Of a stretch of 64,000 nucleotides of DNA, positions 16,701-23,292 are shown piece after piece; the stretch's first letter is position 1; each line of letters starts with the position of its first letter. The stretch comes from Actinomadura rifamycini DSM 43936 (GTDB lineage Bacteria > Actinomycetota > Actinomycetes > Streptosporangiales > Streptosporangiaceae). The translations under genes and the position numbers were made by a program. Where the stretch lies: contig NZ_AULB01000012.1 in NCBI RefSeq assembly GCF_000425065.1, forward strand, positions 186,001 through 250,000, given 5' to 3'. The notes under the pieces are model-generated. The model was given only the letters and a program-made list of their open reading frames with translations, was not told the DNA's origin and made no database searches.

Positions 16701-18724
16701 TCCACGACCACGATGCCGCCGCGATCCTCGGCGCGCTGCTGCGCCTGCACGACGGCGCGGGCCTGCTGCGCTACCCGTCCCGCGCCCGCGCGAACGCCCG
16801 CCTGTTCTGGGCGCACACCCCGGACGCGTCCGGCTGGGCGACCCGCGCCCGCTCGCTCGTCCGCGCGCGGGACGCGTTCGGGCACGACACCGTCTCCGGG
16901 CTCGTGGCGGAGCTGGCGCCGGCCGTCGCGGAGTTCACCGACCGGATCGGGCTGCCCGCCGACCCGCTCGCCGCCGAGTACCTGGTCGAGGAGCTGGCGA
17001 CCGCACCGGACGGCTTCGTCACCGCCCCGGGCGCGCGCGAGCTGCTGGCGGGCCTCGGCCCGCACCGCGCCGGCCTCGACGCCGACCTGGCCGCCGTCGC
17101 CGACCTGCGCGCCCGCGTGCAGCTCGCCGCGACGTGGCTCGGCGCGTCGGTCCCCGGCGACGACCCCGACCTCCCGGAGGCCGTCGCGGCGCTGCTGTCC
17201 GACGTCCCCGGCTACGACTCCGCCGCCGCGCTCACCGCCACCGTCGAGGACCTCCTCGGCACCCATCCGCGGATCGCCGACCGCCGCCTCGACCTGCGCC
17301 TCGACGAGATCCTCGCCCGCGCGCACCGGTTCCGCGCCCACCGCGTCCCGGCGTTCCGCGAGCACCGCGAGCGGCGCGACGCGCTGCTCGCCGCCGAGGC
17401 GGACCGGCTCGGCGTCGCCGGGCTGCGGCCGCGCGCGATGAGCTCGTTCGTCCGCAACGGCCTCGTCGACGAGGTGTACCTGCCGCTCATCGGCGACAAC
17501 CTCGCCAAGCAGCTCGGCGCCGCCGGGGACGCCGACCGCACCGACCGGATGGGCCTCCTCCTGCTGATCTCCCCGCCCGGCTACGGCAAGACGACCCTCA
17601 TGGAGTACGTCGCCGACCGCCTCGGCCTCGCCCTCGTCAAGATCGACGGTCCGGCGCTGGGCCACCGCGTCACGTCCCTCGACCCGGACGCGGCGCCGGA
17701 CGCCACCGCCCGCCGCGAGCTCGAGAAGATCCACTTCGCGCTCGGCATGGGCGACAACACGCTGCTCTACCTGGACGACGTCCAGCACACGTCGCCCGAG
17801 TTCCTGCAGAAGTTCATCCCGCTCTGCGACGCCCAGCGCCGCGTCGAGGGCCACGACCTGCGCGGGAAGCGGTTCGCGATCTGCATGGCCGGGAACCCGT
17901 ACACCGAGTCGGGCACCCGGTTCCGCATCCCCGACATGCTGGCGAACCGCGCCGACGTCTGGAACCTCGGCGACGTCCTGTCCGGCAAGGACGAGCTGTT
18001 CGCGCTCAGCTACATCGAGAACGCGCTCACCTCGAACCCCGTCCTGGCGCCGCTCACCGCGCGGGACCGCGCCGACGTCGCCCTGCTGCTCCGCCTCGCG
18101 TCCGGCGACCCGTCGGTGCGCCCCGACCGGCTGTCGCACCCGTACCCGCAGGCCGAGCTCGACCGGATCCTCGCCGTCCTGCGGCTGCTGGCGGCCGCGC
18201 AGCGCGTCGTCCTGGCGGTGAACCGCGCGTACATCGCCTCCGCCGCGCAGGACGACGCGTCCCGCACCGAGCCCCCGTTCCGCCTCCAGGGCTCGTACCG
18301 CGACATGAACAAGCTCGCCGAACGCATCGTCCCGGTGATGAACGACGCCGAACTCGACGCGGTGATCGACGACCACTACCGCGGCGAGGCGCAGACCCTC
18401 ACGTCCGGCGCGGAGGCGAACCTGCTGAAGCTCGCCGAGCTGCGCGGCACCCTGACACCCGCGGAGGCCGCGCGCTGGGCCGAGGTCAAGGAGGCGTACC
18501 GGCGGTCCCGCACCCTCGACGCCGAGGACCCGACCGTCGGCGCCCTCCTGCACCTCGCCGACCAGGTCAGGGCCCTGCGGCCGGACCGTCCGGACGGCTA
18601 CGGCTTCCTCGCCACTCCCCCGGCGCAGGACACCGGCGGCGGCTCCGGCCACGGACCGGGCTCGGGACGCCACCGCGTCACCGGCACCACGCCCGGTTCC
18701 AGCAACTCCAGTCCCTCGAAGTAG
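13715..18724 (+). CDS. Giant AAA ATPase (DUF3686 / 'DNA repair ATPase' type)
   Basis: A 1669-residue protein starting at a GTG with a good GAGGGGAAGGGG site. Residues 1-45 are low-complexity (Ala/Asn/Asp/Gly/Thr repeats). Then come a long beta-rich region (about 90-450), helical coiled-coil segments (about 480-930) and a C-terminal AAA module: Walker A ISPPGYGKTT (about 1283-1292), Walker B LLYLDDVQ (about 1349-1356) and the sensor-like ICMAGNPY. I recognise this as the large ATPase family annotated 'DNA repair ATPase' (DUF3686), often found beside flotillin genes; the repair role is only an annotation. Walker B has Asp-Asp where many AAA proteins have Asp-Glu. The 3' end overlaps the convergent methyltransferase gene by 127 bases. 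Confidence 0.85.
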   Translation: MSEETGGTTGTAAAGTANDAANDGTANDGTANDAATGGTAIDHGTYEVLRARLAEHAGELARRAEALNARRLEVFGGGGLRLAGTERVRTPAARVPRDVVAVGGTLLLGGAPAPGATSETAPEDVFSLHTLVPGGDGDAGPAFAESGTVPGLLDDPRFRRDFADMYRYYRQARLLRLRLLDGRLLAAFQTGPRLSDLRVLRWRVAPDGAVAYEDNHGERADRSPPAHDPSKPVEWTEATRDDHVPGRRPHIAVRDALHVSTVGGSLTVATPDGTEVFAEPVDEPLQSLADADVRHARVGALILLRVRPYNETAWRHLVFNTRTHDAVRLDGLAGACRRLPGDDGVVFPGGFLLDTGAAKTFDTDVTGLEYERTIASPNGEDVVYAFCSRADGRTLLLPYNVIRKEVATPIDCRGYALFDDGTLVVLRASSGDPARVHPVQVWRTPLVSDDHAAAQPVGTGPLERVGNADLVRGVSECLAVVRMVGEMSPSAAVFEALIAACTRTADLHHWLADPDLGGLDGPLADVRAAAVQVLDEYANVRALTAEADAAVAEADERVRALLRRVAAEPPATADGWVARLAELRRVQGRLESLRELRYADAARIDELADAASGGLRETGHGAVAFLRDADAFTGYHAEVERIAEAAAGIATAAEAEPLADLLAAQHEGLDVVTEVVGDLDAADATARTAILERVGEVLGGLNRARAVLDGRRRDLLAREGRAAFAAELALLDQTVAGALSAATTPEACDDRLGRLILRLETLQARFADLDDFLAELEAKRTEIGEAFSSRRQTLLDERARRTERLVASADRILAGVRRRAAALPSPDEVNAYFATDAMVARLRAIVDELRNLDDAVRAEELEGRIASSRQEAGRALRDRLDLYDGDTIRLGRHRFAVNTRPIELTLVPHGGGLAFAITGTGYRRPVDDPLLADPELRGQTLVSEAPDMYRAEYLATSLLAETGAAELRAAAASGGLLDLVRAAAADRYGEGYERGVHDHDAAAILGALLRLHDGAGLLRYPSRARANARLFWAHTPDASGWATRARSLVRARDAFGHDTVSGLVAELAPAVAEFTDRIGLPADPLAAEYLVEELATAPDGFVTAPGARELLAGLGPHRAGLDADLAAVADLRARVQLAATWLGASVPGDDPDLPEAVAALLSDVPGYDSAAALTATVEDLLGTHPRIADRRLDLRLDEILARAHRFRAHRVPAFREHRERRDALLAAEADRLGVAGLRPRAMSSFVRNGLVDEVYLPLIGDNLAKQLGAAGDADRTDRMGLLLLISPPGYGKTTLMEYVADRLGLALVKIDGPALGHRVTSLDPDAAPDATARRELEKIHFALGMGDNTLLYLDDVQHTSPEFLQKFIPLCDAQRRVEGHDLRGKRFAICMAGNPYTESGTRFRIPDMLANRADVWNLGDVLSGKDELFALSYIENALTSNPVLAPLTARDRADVALLLRLASGDPSVRPDRLSHPYPQAELDRILAVLRLLAAAQRVVLAVNRAYIASAAQDDASRTEPPFRLQGSYRDMNKLAERIVPVMNDAELDAVIDDHYRGEAQTLTSGAEANLLKLAELRGTLTPAEAARWAEVKEAYRRSRTLDAEDPTVGALLHLADQVRALRPDRPDGYGFLATPPAQDTGGGSGHGPGSGRHRVTGTTPGSSNSSPSK
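13763..13814. repeat. Short tandem repeat encoding the ATPase N-terminal linker
   Basis: GCGAACGACG recurs at 13763, 13775, 13790 and 13805, in register with codons, giving Ala-Asn-Asp repeats near residues 17-34 of the giant ATPase. Unit changes of 12 or 15 bases keep the frame, so length may vary between strains. Confidence 0.7.
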
Positions 18725-19389
18725 CCCGCGATCCGCTCGGTGCTCCGCGGCGTGTAGGGGACGCCGCCGCTGCGGCCGTTGTGCCGCTCCAGCGACGCGA
18801 CGTAGGCGGGGTCGGCGGTGCTGCCGTCGTAGGCGGCCAGGTAGCTGCCGGACGGCAGCGCCGCCGTCAGCCGCCGGACGATCGAGCGCGCCTCGCCGTA
18901 GTCCTCGATCAGTCCCAGGATGCCCATCAGCAGGAGGGCGACCGGCCGGTCGAAGTCGAGCGTCCGGGCGGCCTCGTCCAGGATGGCTCCGGGGTCGCGG
19001 ACGTCCGCCTCGATGTAGTCGGTGGCGCCCTCCGGGCTGCTCTTCAGCAGCGCCTGCGCGTGGACGAGCACCAGCGGGTCGTTGTCGACGTAGACGATCC
19101 GGGACGCGGGCGCGAGCCGCTGCGCGACCTCGTGGGTGTTGTCCATGCAGGGCAGCCCGGTGCCGATGTCGAGGAACTGCCGTATCCCCGCCTCCCCGGC
19201 GAGGTGCCGCACCACCCGCGTCAGCATGTACCGCGAGTGCCGGGCCATGTCGACCATGCCGGGGAAGGTCGTGAAGATCCGGTCGCCCGCCTCCCGGTCG
19301 ACGGGGTAGTTGTCCTTCCCGCCGAGGAGGTAGTTCCAGATCCGCGCCGAGTGCGGCACGGTGGTGTCGACTCCGGGGTGCGAGCCCAT
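18598..19389 (-). CDS. SAM-dependent methyltransferase, DUF574 type
   Basis: A 263-residue protein of the actinomycete DUF574 (SAM_MT) family. The family N-terminus VDTTVPHSARIWNYLLGGKD is present, followed by the SAM site FLDIGTGLPCMDNTHEVA and the acidic YVDNDPLV. Members are numerous in sporulating actinomycetes; their substrates are mostly unknown. The ATG at 19389 is preferred because GGAG lies ten bases upstream; ATG 19398 is nearly on top of that site. The last roughly 40 codons overlap the end of the giant ATPase gene in antisense, beyond the conserved core ending VTRWRP. Confidence 0.85.
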   Translation of the reverse strand: MGSHPGVDTTVPHSARIWNYLLGGKDNYPVDREAGDRIFTTFPGMVDMARHSRYMLTRVVRHLAGEAGIRQFLDIGTGLPCMDNTHEVAQRLAPASRIVYVDNDPLVLVHAQALLKSSPEGATDYIEADVRDPGAILDEAARTLDFDRPVALLLMGILGLIEDYGEARSIVRRLTAALPSGSYLAAYDGSTADPAYVASLERHNGRSGGVPYTPRSTERIAGYFEGLELLEPGVVPVTRWRPEPGPWPEPPPVSCAGGVARKP

Positions 19390-19447
19390 GGTCCGCATGC
19401 TCCTTCCCGCTCTTCGCGTGGCGGCGCCACCCGTGTGGAAACGTCGC

Positions 19448-20206
19448 TCACATGGAAGCACGGACGTACGCGTGGAGCGCGTCCCGGACGAACGCGGCGC
19501 CCTCCGCTCCCCCGTACGTCGCGGCGAACTCCGGGGTCTCGACGTAGGTGTCGCCGACGCAGCGCACCATCGCGGCGGCGCGCTCGCGGTCCCCGTCGGC
19601 CGTCGGCGTCCCGGGGATCGCGCGCAGCCAGTCGACGTGCCGGGCCGCGATCCGCTGCGCCCGCGCGGACGCCGGGTCCGCGCCGTCCCGCCACGCCTCG
19701 ACCCACGCCGCGACCAGCGCGTCGGTGTCGCGCTTCCACGCGACCTGCTCTTGCAGCGTCTTCCCGTGCCACCACTCGTTGCTCTCCCGGAACGCCCGCT
19801 CGCCCCACCGCGCGACGACCTCGTCCCGGTACGGGTCGTTGAACCCGTCGAGCATCGTCTCCATCGACGGGTCGCGCCCGGCGGCCCGCGCGTCGAGGGT
19901 GTGCCGGACCGCCGCGATCCGCCGCTCCAGCCGGGCCCGCTCCCCTTCCAGCAGCCCGATGTGCTCGCGGAGCGCGGCCTCCTCGTCGGCCCGCCGGTCC
20001 AGCACGTCCGCGATCACCGGCAGGCCGAGGCCGAGGTCGCGCAGCAGCAGGACGGCCTGGAGCCGGACGAGCGCGTCCGCGTCGTAGTACCGGTAGCCGT
20101 TCTCCCCCACCCGCGACGGGCGCAGCAGCCCGATCTCGTCGTAGTGGCGCAGCGTCCGGCTGGTGACGCCGGCCTTGGCCGCGACCTGCTGAATCGTCCA
20201 CTCCAC
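19448..20206 (-). CDS. MerR-family regulator with TipA-like ligand domain
   Basis: A 252-residue activator-type regulator. The N-terminus is a MerR helix-turn-helix (WTIQQVAAKAGVTSRTLRHY, then GYRYYDADALVRLQAV), a coiled-coil dimer helix follows (about 75-110), and the C-terminal part (about 115-252, with FNDPYRDEVVARWG) is the TipAS-like all-helical drug-binding domain. Relatives such as TipA capture thiopeptide antibiotics and activate their own promoter. No drug pump is adjacent. The DUF6194 gene lies 12 bases upstream on the same strand and may be co-transcribed. Confidence 0.9.
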   Translation of the reverse strand: MEWTIQQVAAKAGVTSRTLRHYDEIGLLRPSRVGENGYRYYDADALVRLQAVLLLRDLGLGLPVIADVLDRRADEEAALREHIGLLEGERARLERRIAAVRHTLDARAAGRDPSMETMLDGFNDPYRDEVVARWGERAFRESNEWWHGKTLQEQVAWKRDTDALVAAWVEAWRDGADPASARAQRIAARHVDWLRAIPGTPTADGDRERAAAMVRCVGDTYVETPEFAATYGGAEGAAFVRDALHAYVRASM

Positions 20207-20218
20207 GGTGCAACGATG

Positions 20219-20686
20219 TCACGTGGACGCGCGCCGCCGGTAACGCTCCCGCGCCAGCCCGTGGGCCGTGCCGAGCAGCTCCCGCACCGCGGCGTCCGTC
20301 CGCGCGCCGGGCTCGACCACGGCGAGCCAGCCGAGTTCGCCGTAGACGGGGTGCGCGAGCACGGCGTCCGCCGTGCCCGGGTCGGGGCCGCCGGTGCCCG
20401 GGTCGCGCGGCGCCCGGCCCGTCCACCGCACGAACGCGTCCCTCCCGGCGGCGATGTTCACCCGGAACGCGCCGGGACGGTTCAGCCGCGACGCCTCGTC
20501 CTCCGGGTAGTCCTTGGTCACGATCGTCGCGAACGGCTGCGCCGCCGCCGGGACGGCCCCCTCGGGCGAGTAGTAGAAGAACGCGTCGCCCCACGCGATC
20601 TCGGGCGTCCCGTCGCCCGGACCGGGCTTGACGGCCAGCACGCCCTCCATCCCTTCGAGGAATGCGATGATCTCGTCGATGCTCAT
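20219..20686 (-). CDS. DUF6194-like small protein
   Basis: A 155-residue soluble protein starting MSIDEIIAFLEGMEGV, with the blocks GDGTPEIAWGDAFFYY and FATIVTKDYPEDEAS. This looks like the actinobacterial DUF6194 family (related to YjbR/DUF1801-like folds), of unknown function. An alternative ATG seven codons upstream (20707) exists. The gene is divergent from the double-MerR regulator with about 27 bases between the chosen starts, so that regulator probably controls it. Confidence 0.7.
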   Translation of the reverse strand: MSIDEIIAFLEGMEGVLAVKPGPGDGTPEIAWGDAFFYYSPEGAVPAAAQPFATIVTKDYPEDEASRLNRPGAFRVNIAAGRDAFVRWTGRAPRDPGTGGPDPGTADAVLAHPVYGELGWLAVVEPGARTDAAVRELLGTAHGLARERYRRRAST

Positions 20687-20713
20687 GCCTTCCAGCGTTA
20701 CATTCATGTGGTT

Positions 20714-21448
20714 GTGGAGACTTCGAGGCGTGAACACCCAGGTGGAGCGACGGAAAGTCGCAACTCGCTGCGTACGGCCGACGTGGCGCGGCGCGCCGGG
20801 TACTCCGTCCAGCAGGTGCGCAACCTGGAGCGGGACGGGGTGCTGCCGCCGGCCGCGCGCACCCCGTCGGGTTACCGGGTCTACGGCGAGGTCCACGTGC
20901 GCTCCGCGCTGGCCTACCGGGCGCTCGCGGCGGGCACCGGGCCCGTCGAGGCCAAGCGGATCATGCGCGCCGCGCACGCGTCCCCCGCGGACCTGCTCGC
21001 CCTGCTCGACGCCGCCCACGCCCGCCTCCACACCGAGCGCCTCCAGGTCGCCGAGGCCAGGGCGGCCGCCGAGGCGATCGTGGCCGAACCCGTCGCGGAC
21101 GTCCGGCCGTCCGACGCGATGGGCGTCTCCGAACTCGCGGACGCGCTCGGCGTGCGCCCCTCGACGCTGCGGCACTGGGACGCCGAGGGGCTCGTCGTGC
21201 CCCGCCGGACGCCCGGCGCCGCCCGCCGGTACGCGCCCGGCGACGTCCGCGCCGCACGGATCGTCCACCAGCTCCGCTCGGCCGGGTACCGGATCGCCGC
21301 GCTGCGCGCGCTGATGCCGGAGCTGCGGCGGGCGCGGCGGTGGGACGAGGTGATGGCCGCGCTCGCCGACCGGGACGCGAGCATCGACGCCCGCTCGGCC
21401 GCCCTCCTCCGCGCCGCCGCCGCGCTCGCCGCGCTCCTCACTCCGTGA
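20714..21448 (+). CDS. Regulator with two MerR-type DNA-binding domains (TioE-like)
   Basis: Two MerR helix-turn-helices lie in one chain of about 244 residues. The first is LRTADVARRAGYSVQQVRNL followed by GYRVYGEVHVRSALAYR; the second, near residue 140, is VSELADALGVRPSTLRHWD followed by ARRYAPGDVRAARIVHQLR. I recall 'TioE family' regulators with this layout. The start is uncertain: GTG at 20714 or 20708 fits the open frame, no ribosome site is visible, and the conserved part begins near 20766. Two linked domains could bind two half-sites without dimerising. The 3' end overlaps the convergent VOC gene by 11 bases. Confidence 0.8.
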   Translation: METSRREHPGGATESRNSLRTADVARRAGYSVQQVRNLERDGVLPPAARTPSGYRVYGEVHVRSALAYRALAAGTGPVEAKRIMRAAHASPADLLALLDAAHARLHTERLQVAEARAAAEAIVAEPVADVRPSDAMGVSELADALGVRPSTLRHWDAEGLVVPRRTPGAARRYAPGDVRAARIVHQLRSAGYRIAALRALMPELRRARRWDEVMAALADRDASIDARSAALLRAAAALAALLTP

Positions 21449-21899
21449 CGATGTAGTCGCCCTCGAACTCCTTCGTCCATGCGAGGGCGGCTTCCCGCTC
21501 GGCCTCGCGCTGCGCGGTGAGGACGATCCGGTTCCCGTCGGGGTCGTCGATCGTCAGATCGGACGTGAACCACGGGGTGTCGGCGGGCCCCTCGACGCGC
21601 GCGCCGTCCGGCAGCGCCGCCCGCAGCGCGGCCGCGAGTTCCGCGAGGTCCTGCCCGCCCGCCTGGAAGCTGACGGTGGCGCTGCCCGGCCGCGGCTCGC
21701 CCGGCACGATCAGGATGTCCTGGTACTTCATCCGCCGCAGGTGGATCACCGCCGGACCGCCGTCCGGCCCGGGAACGGTCGCCAAGGAGACGAAGCCCGC
21801 CGCGTTGTAGAACGCCTCAGCGGCGGCCAGGTCCGCGACCTGGAACGTCGCGAACATCGGCATGGGGTAGATGGTGCGGTCGATCTCTGGAGTGCTCAT
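21438..21899 (-). CDS. VOC-superfamily (glyoxalase/bleomycin-resistance fold) protein
   Basis: A 153-residue single-domain-sized VOC protein. It has the family's opening MFATFQVADLAAAEAFYNAAGF, the middle strand HLRRMKYQDILIV, and the closing LTIDDPDGNRIVLT with the conserved DPDGN. Members bind a metal and act as glyoxalases, dioxygenases or antibiotic-binding proteins; the substrate cannot be told. The ATG at 21899 is where homology begins. It is transcribed towards the double-MerR gene with an 11-base overlap. Confidence 0.85.
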   Translation of the reverse strand: MSTPEIDRTIYPMPMFATFQVADLAAAEAFYNAAGFVSLATVPGPDGGPAVIHLRRMKYQDILIVPGEPRPGSATVSFQAGGQDLAELAAALRAALPDGARVEGPADTPWFTSDLTIDDPDGNRIVLTAQREAEREAALAWTKEFEGDYIVTE

Positions 21900-21966
21900 G
21901 CCGCCGAACGCTAGAAGTTGACGTAGCGAGAAGGTCAAACGCGTTGCGGACCGCCCCGGCGCCCCC

Positions 21967-22062
21967 ATGAGCCCGACCTTCGGCGGCGGCCGCACCATCG
22001 CCATGAAGCTGCCCAAGGCGCAGTTCGACCGCACCGTCGCCTCCTACCGCGACGCCCCTCTG
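21967..22062 (+). pseudogene. N-terminal remnant of a second VOC-family gene
   Basis: From an ATG at 21967 the frame reads MSPTFGGGRTIAMKLPK then QFDRTVASYRDA, the typical first 30 residues of a VOC-family protein. The homology then stops abruptly and the frame runs on as arginine-rich, non-family sequence antisense to the SRPBCC gene. The rest of the domain (about 90 residues) is missing. A deletion that joined the SRPBCC gene's 3' end to this fragment would explain it. Confidence 0.5.
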
Positions 22063-22069
22063 ACGCCCG

Positions 22070-22564
22070 TCAGGCGGTCAGGCCCTCGTAGTACGCGCGG
22101 TGGGCCGGGTAGTAGTCGTCGAAGGACGGCGCGGGCGTCCCGGCGACGGAGGCGGCCAGGAAGTCGAGGTAGTACTCCCAGCCGGGGCCGGTCGACGCCA
22201 CCTCCGTGTCCGGGTCGAGATGGTGCAGGAACGTCAGCGTCGTCACCCCGCCGTCCTCGGCGAGCCGGGCCTCCAGGTGCCAGCGGCCGTACTCGTCGAC
22301 GGCCTCGACCTCCAGCCGGTGCGGCGGCTCGCACGCGATGATCGTCAGGTCGCTCTCCGGGCCGCCCTCCTCGTGGACGAGCGTGATCCGGACGGTCGCG
22401 CCCGGACGGCCCTCGCCGCGCCAGTGCGCGAACCAGCGGGCCGTCCGGTCGGGCTCGGTGATGCTCGCCCAGACGTCCTCGATCGGCGCCTTGAACGTGC
22501 GGACCATCTCCAGGTCGGTGCCGGTCGCCGCGGCGACGAGGCGTCCGGTGGGCGTGGGACTCAT
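22070..22564 (-). CDS. SRPBCC/AHSA1-domain protein
   Basis: A 164-residue START-like (SRPBCC) protein: EMVRTFKAPIEDVWASITEPDRTARWF at the start and GGVTTLTFLHHL and WEYYLDFLAASVAG near the end, as in AHSA1-type proteins. These form a hydrophobic-pocket fold that binds lipids or aromatic ligands; function is unassigned. Its ATG overlaps the ArsR stop as ATGA, so the two are translationally coupled. ArsR-AHSA1 pairs are common in actinobacteria. Confidence 0.88.
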   Translation of the reverse strand: MSPTPTGRLVAAATGTDLEMVRTFKAPIEDVWASITEPDRTARWFAHWRGEGRPGATVRITLVHEEGGPESDLTIIACEPPHRLEVEAVDEYGRWHLEARLAEDGGVTTLTFLHHLDPDTEVASTGPGWEYYLDFLAASVAGTPAPSFDDYYPAHRAYYEGLTA

Positions 22565-22935
22565 CCTGTGCTCCTCTTCGGTTCCTCCGCGGGCGCTCCG
22601 CCCGCCGGCGGCCGGGCGCGGCGGTCGCGCCGCGCCCGGTGGACCTCGGTCTCCAGCGCGTCGAGCCGCCGCTCCCAGACCTGGCCGCGGACGGCGTCCA
22701 GCCACGCGTCGATCTCGCTCAGCGGGCCGTGCTCGGCGCGGTAGTGGCGCTCGCGGCCGACGAGCTCGGCCGTGATCAGGCCCGCCTCGCGCAGCACCCG
22801 CAGGTGGCGGCTCACCGCGGGGCGGCTGATGTCGGGGAACGCGGCGGCCAGCGCGCCCGCCGTCCGCGGCCCGTCGCCGAGCAGCACCACGATGCGCCGA
22901 CGCACGGGGTCGGCCACCGCATCGAAGACGTCCAT
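22561..22935 (-). CDS. ArsR-family transcriptional repressor
   Basis: A 124-residue winged-helix regulator: MDVFDAVADPVRRRIVVLL, then the recognition helix ISRPAVSRHLRVLREAGLI and a wing with GRERHYRA. No metal-binding cysteine motif is visible, so it is the non-metal type usually paired with AHSA1 proteins. The ATG at 22935 follows a promoter whose -10 region ends only five bases upstream, suggesting a leaderless message. An inverted repeat in that promoter probably gives autoregulation. Confidence 0.9.
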   Translation of the reverse strand: MDVFDAVADPVRRRIVVLLGDGPRTAGALAAAFPDISRPAVSRHLRVLREAGLITAELVGRERHYRAEHGPLSEIDAWLDAVRGQVWERRLDALETEVHRARRDRRARPPAGGAPAEEPKRSTG

Positions 22936-22940
22936 GGGTA

Positions 22941-22970
22941 TACGTAACCATCGTGTTACGCGTTTGTCCA
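22941..22970 (-). promoter_or_regulatory. Promoter and operator of the arsR-AHSA1 operon
   Basis: On the minus strand TGGACA (22970-22965), an 18-base spacer and TACGTA (22946-22941) form a promoter. CGTAAC (22943-22948) and GTTACG (22955-22960) are perfect inverted arms six bases apart and overlap the -10, a natural ArsR operator. The initiation point would coincide with the ATG. Confidence 0.6.
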
Positions 22971-23226
22971 GTGCGGCGGAACCGCCGCGCCGCCGGCGGG
23001 CGGCCGGCCGCCGCCATGAAGACCGGGCAATTGCCACCAAATAGCGCATATCTCCCTTCTTGGTGCATTAGTTATCAACTCCCCGCTATGCATTGATCAC
23101 CGCCGGTACCTGTGGAACCCTTACCGATGCCCTCTTAGCGGACGGCGACGTGGCGCGGCCCGGCGTGGCGCGCGGAACGGCCGCCGCATGTGCCTGTACC
23201 CCGATGCCCGACTGGAGAAGGCGACT

Positions 23227-23292
23227 GTGACGCGACGCCGGGTCCCCCGCTGCGCGACCGTGCCGGCGACGACCCCCGAAGCCCGCCGGTGA
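23227..23292 (+). CDS. Possible 21-residue ORF coupled to the conservon kinase
   Basis: GTG at 23227 with a strong GGAGAAGG site five bases before it; 21 codons (MTRRRVPRCATVPATTPEARR) ending TGA at 23290-23292. The stop overlaps a GTG (23289) in the frame of the kinase-like gene, giving GTGA. It is either a coupling leader ORF or the original N-terminus of a gene shortened by a frameshift. Confidence 0.4.
   Translation: MTRRRVPRCATVPATTPEARR

Noticed and set aside
12146..18673. A 2175-codon minus-strand open frame across flotillin and the giant ATPase
   Set aside because: Low-complexity Arg/Gly/Val/Ser composition and exact antisense to two well-supported genes; an artefact of high GC.
20686..20713. 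A conventional -35/-10 promoter between the DUF6194 and double-MerR genes
   Set aside because: The divergent gap is only about 27 bases and shows no good hexamer pair; promoters must overlap the coding starts, so no site is called.
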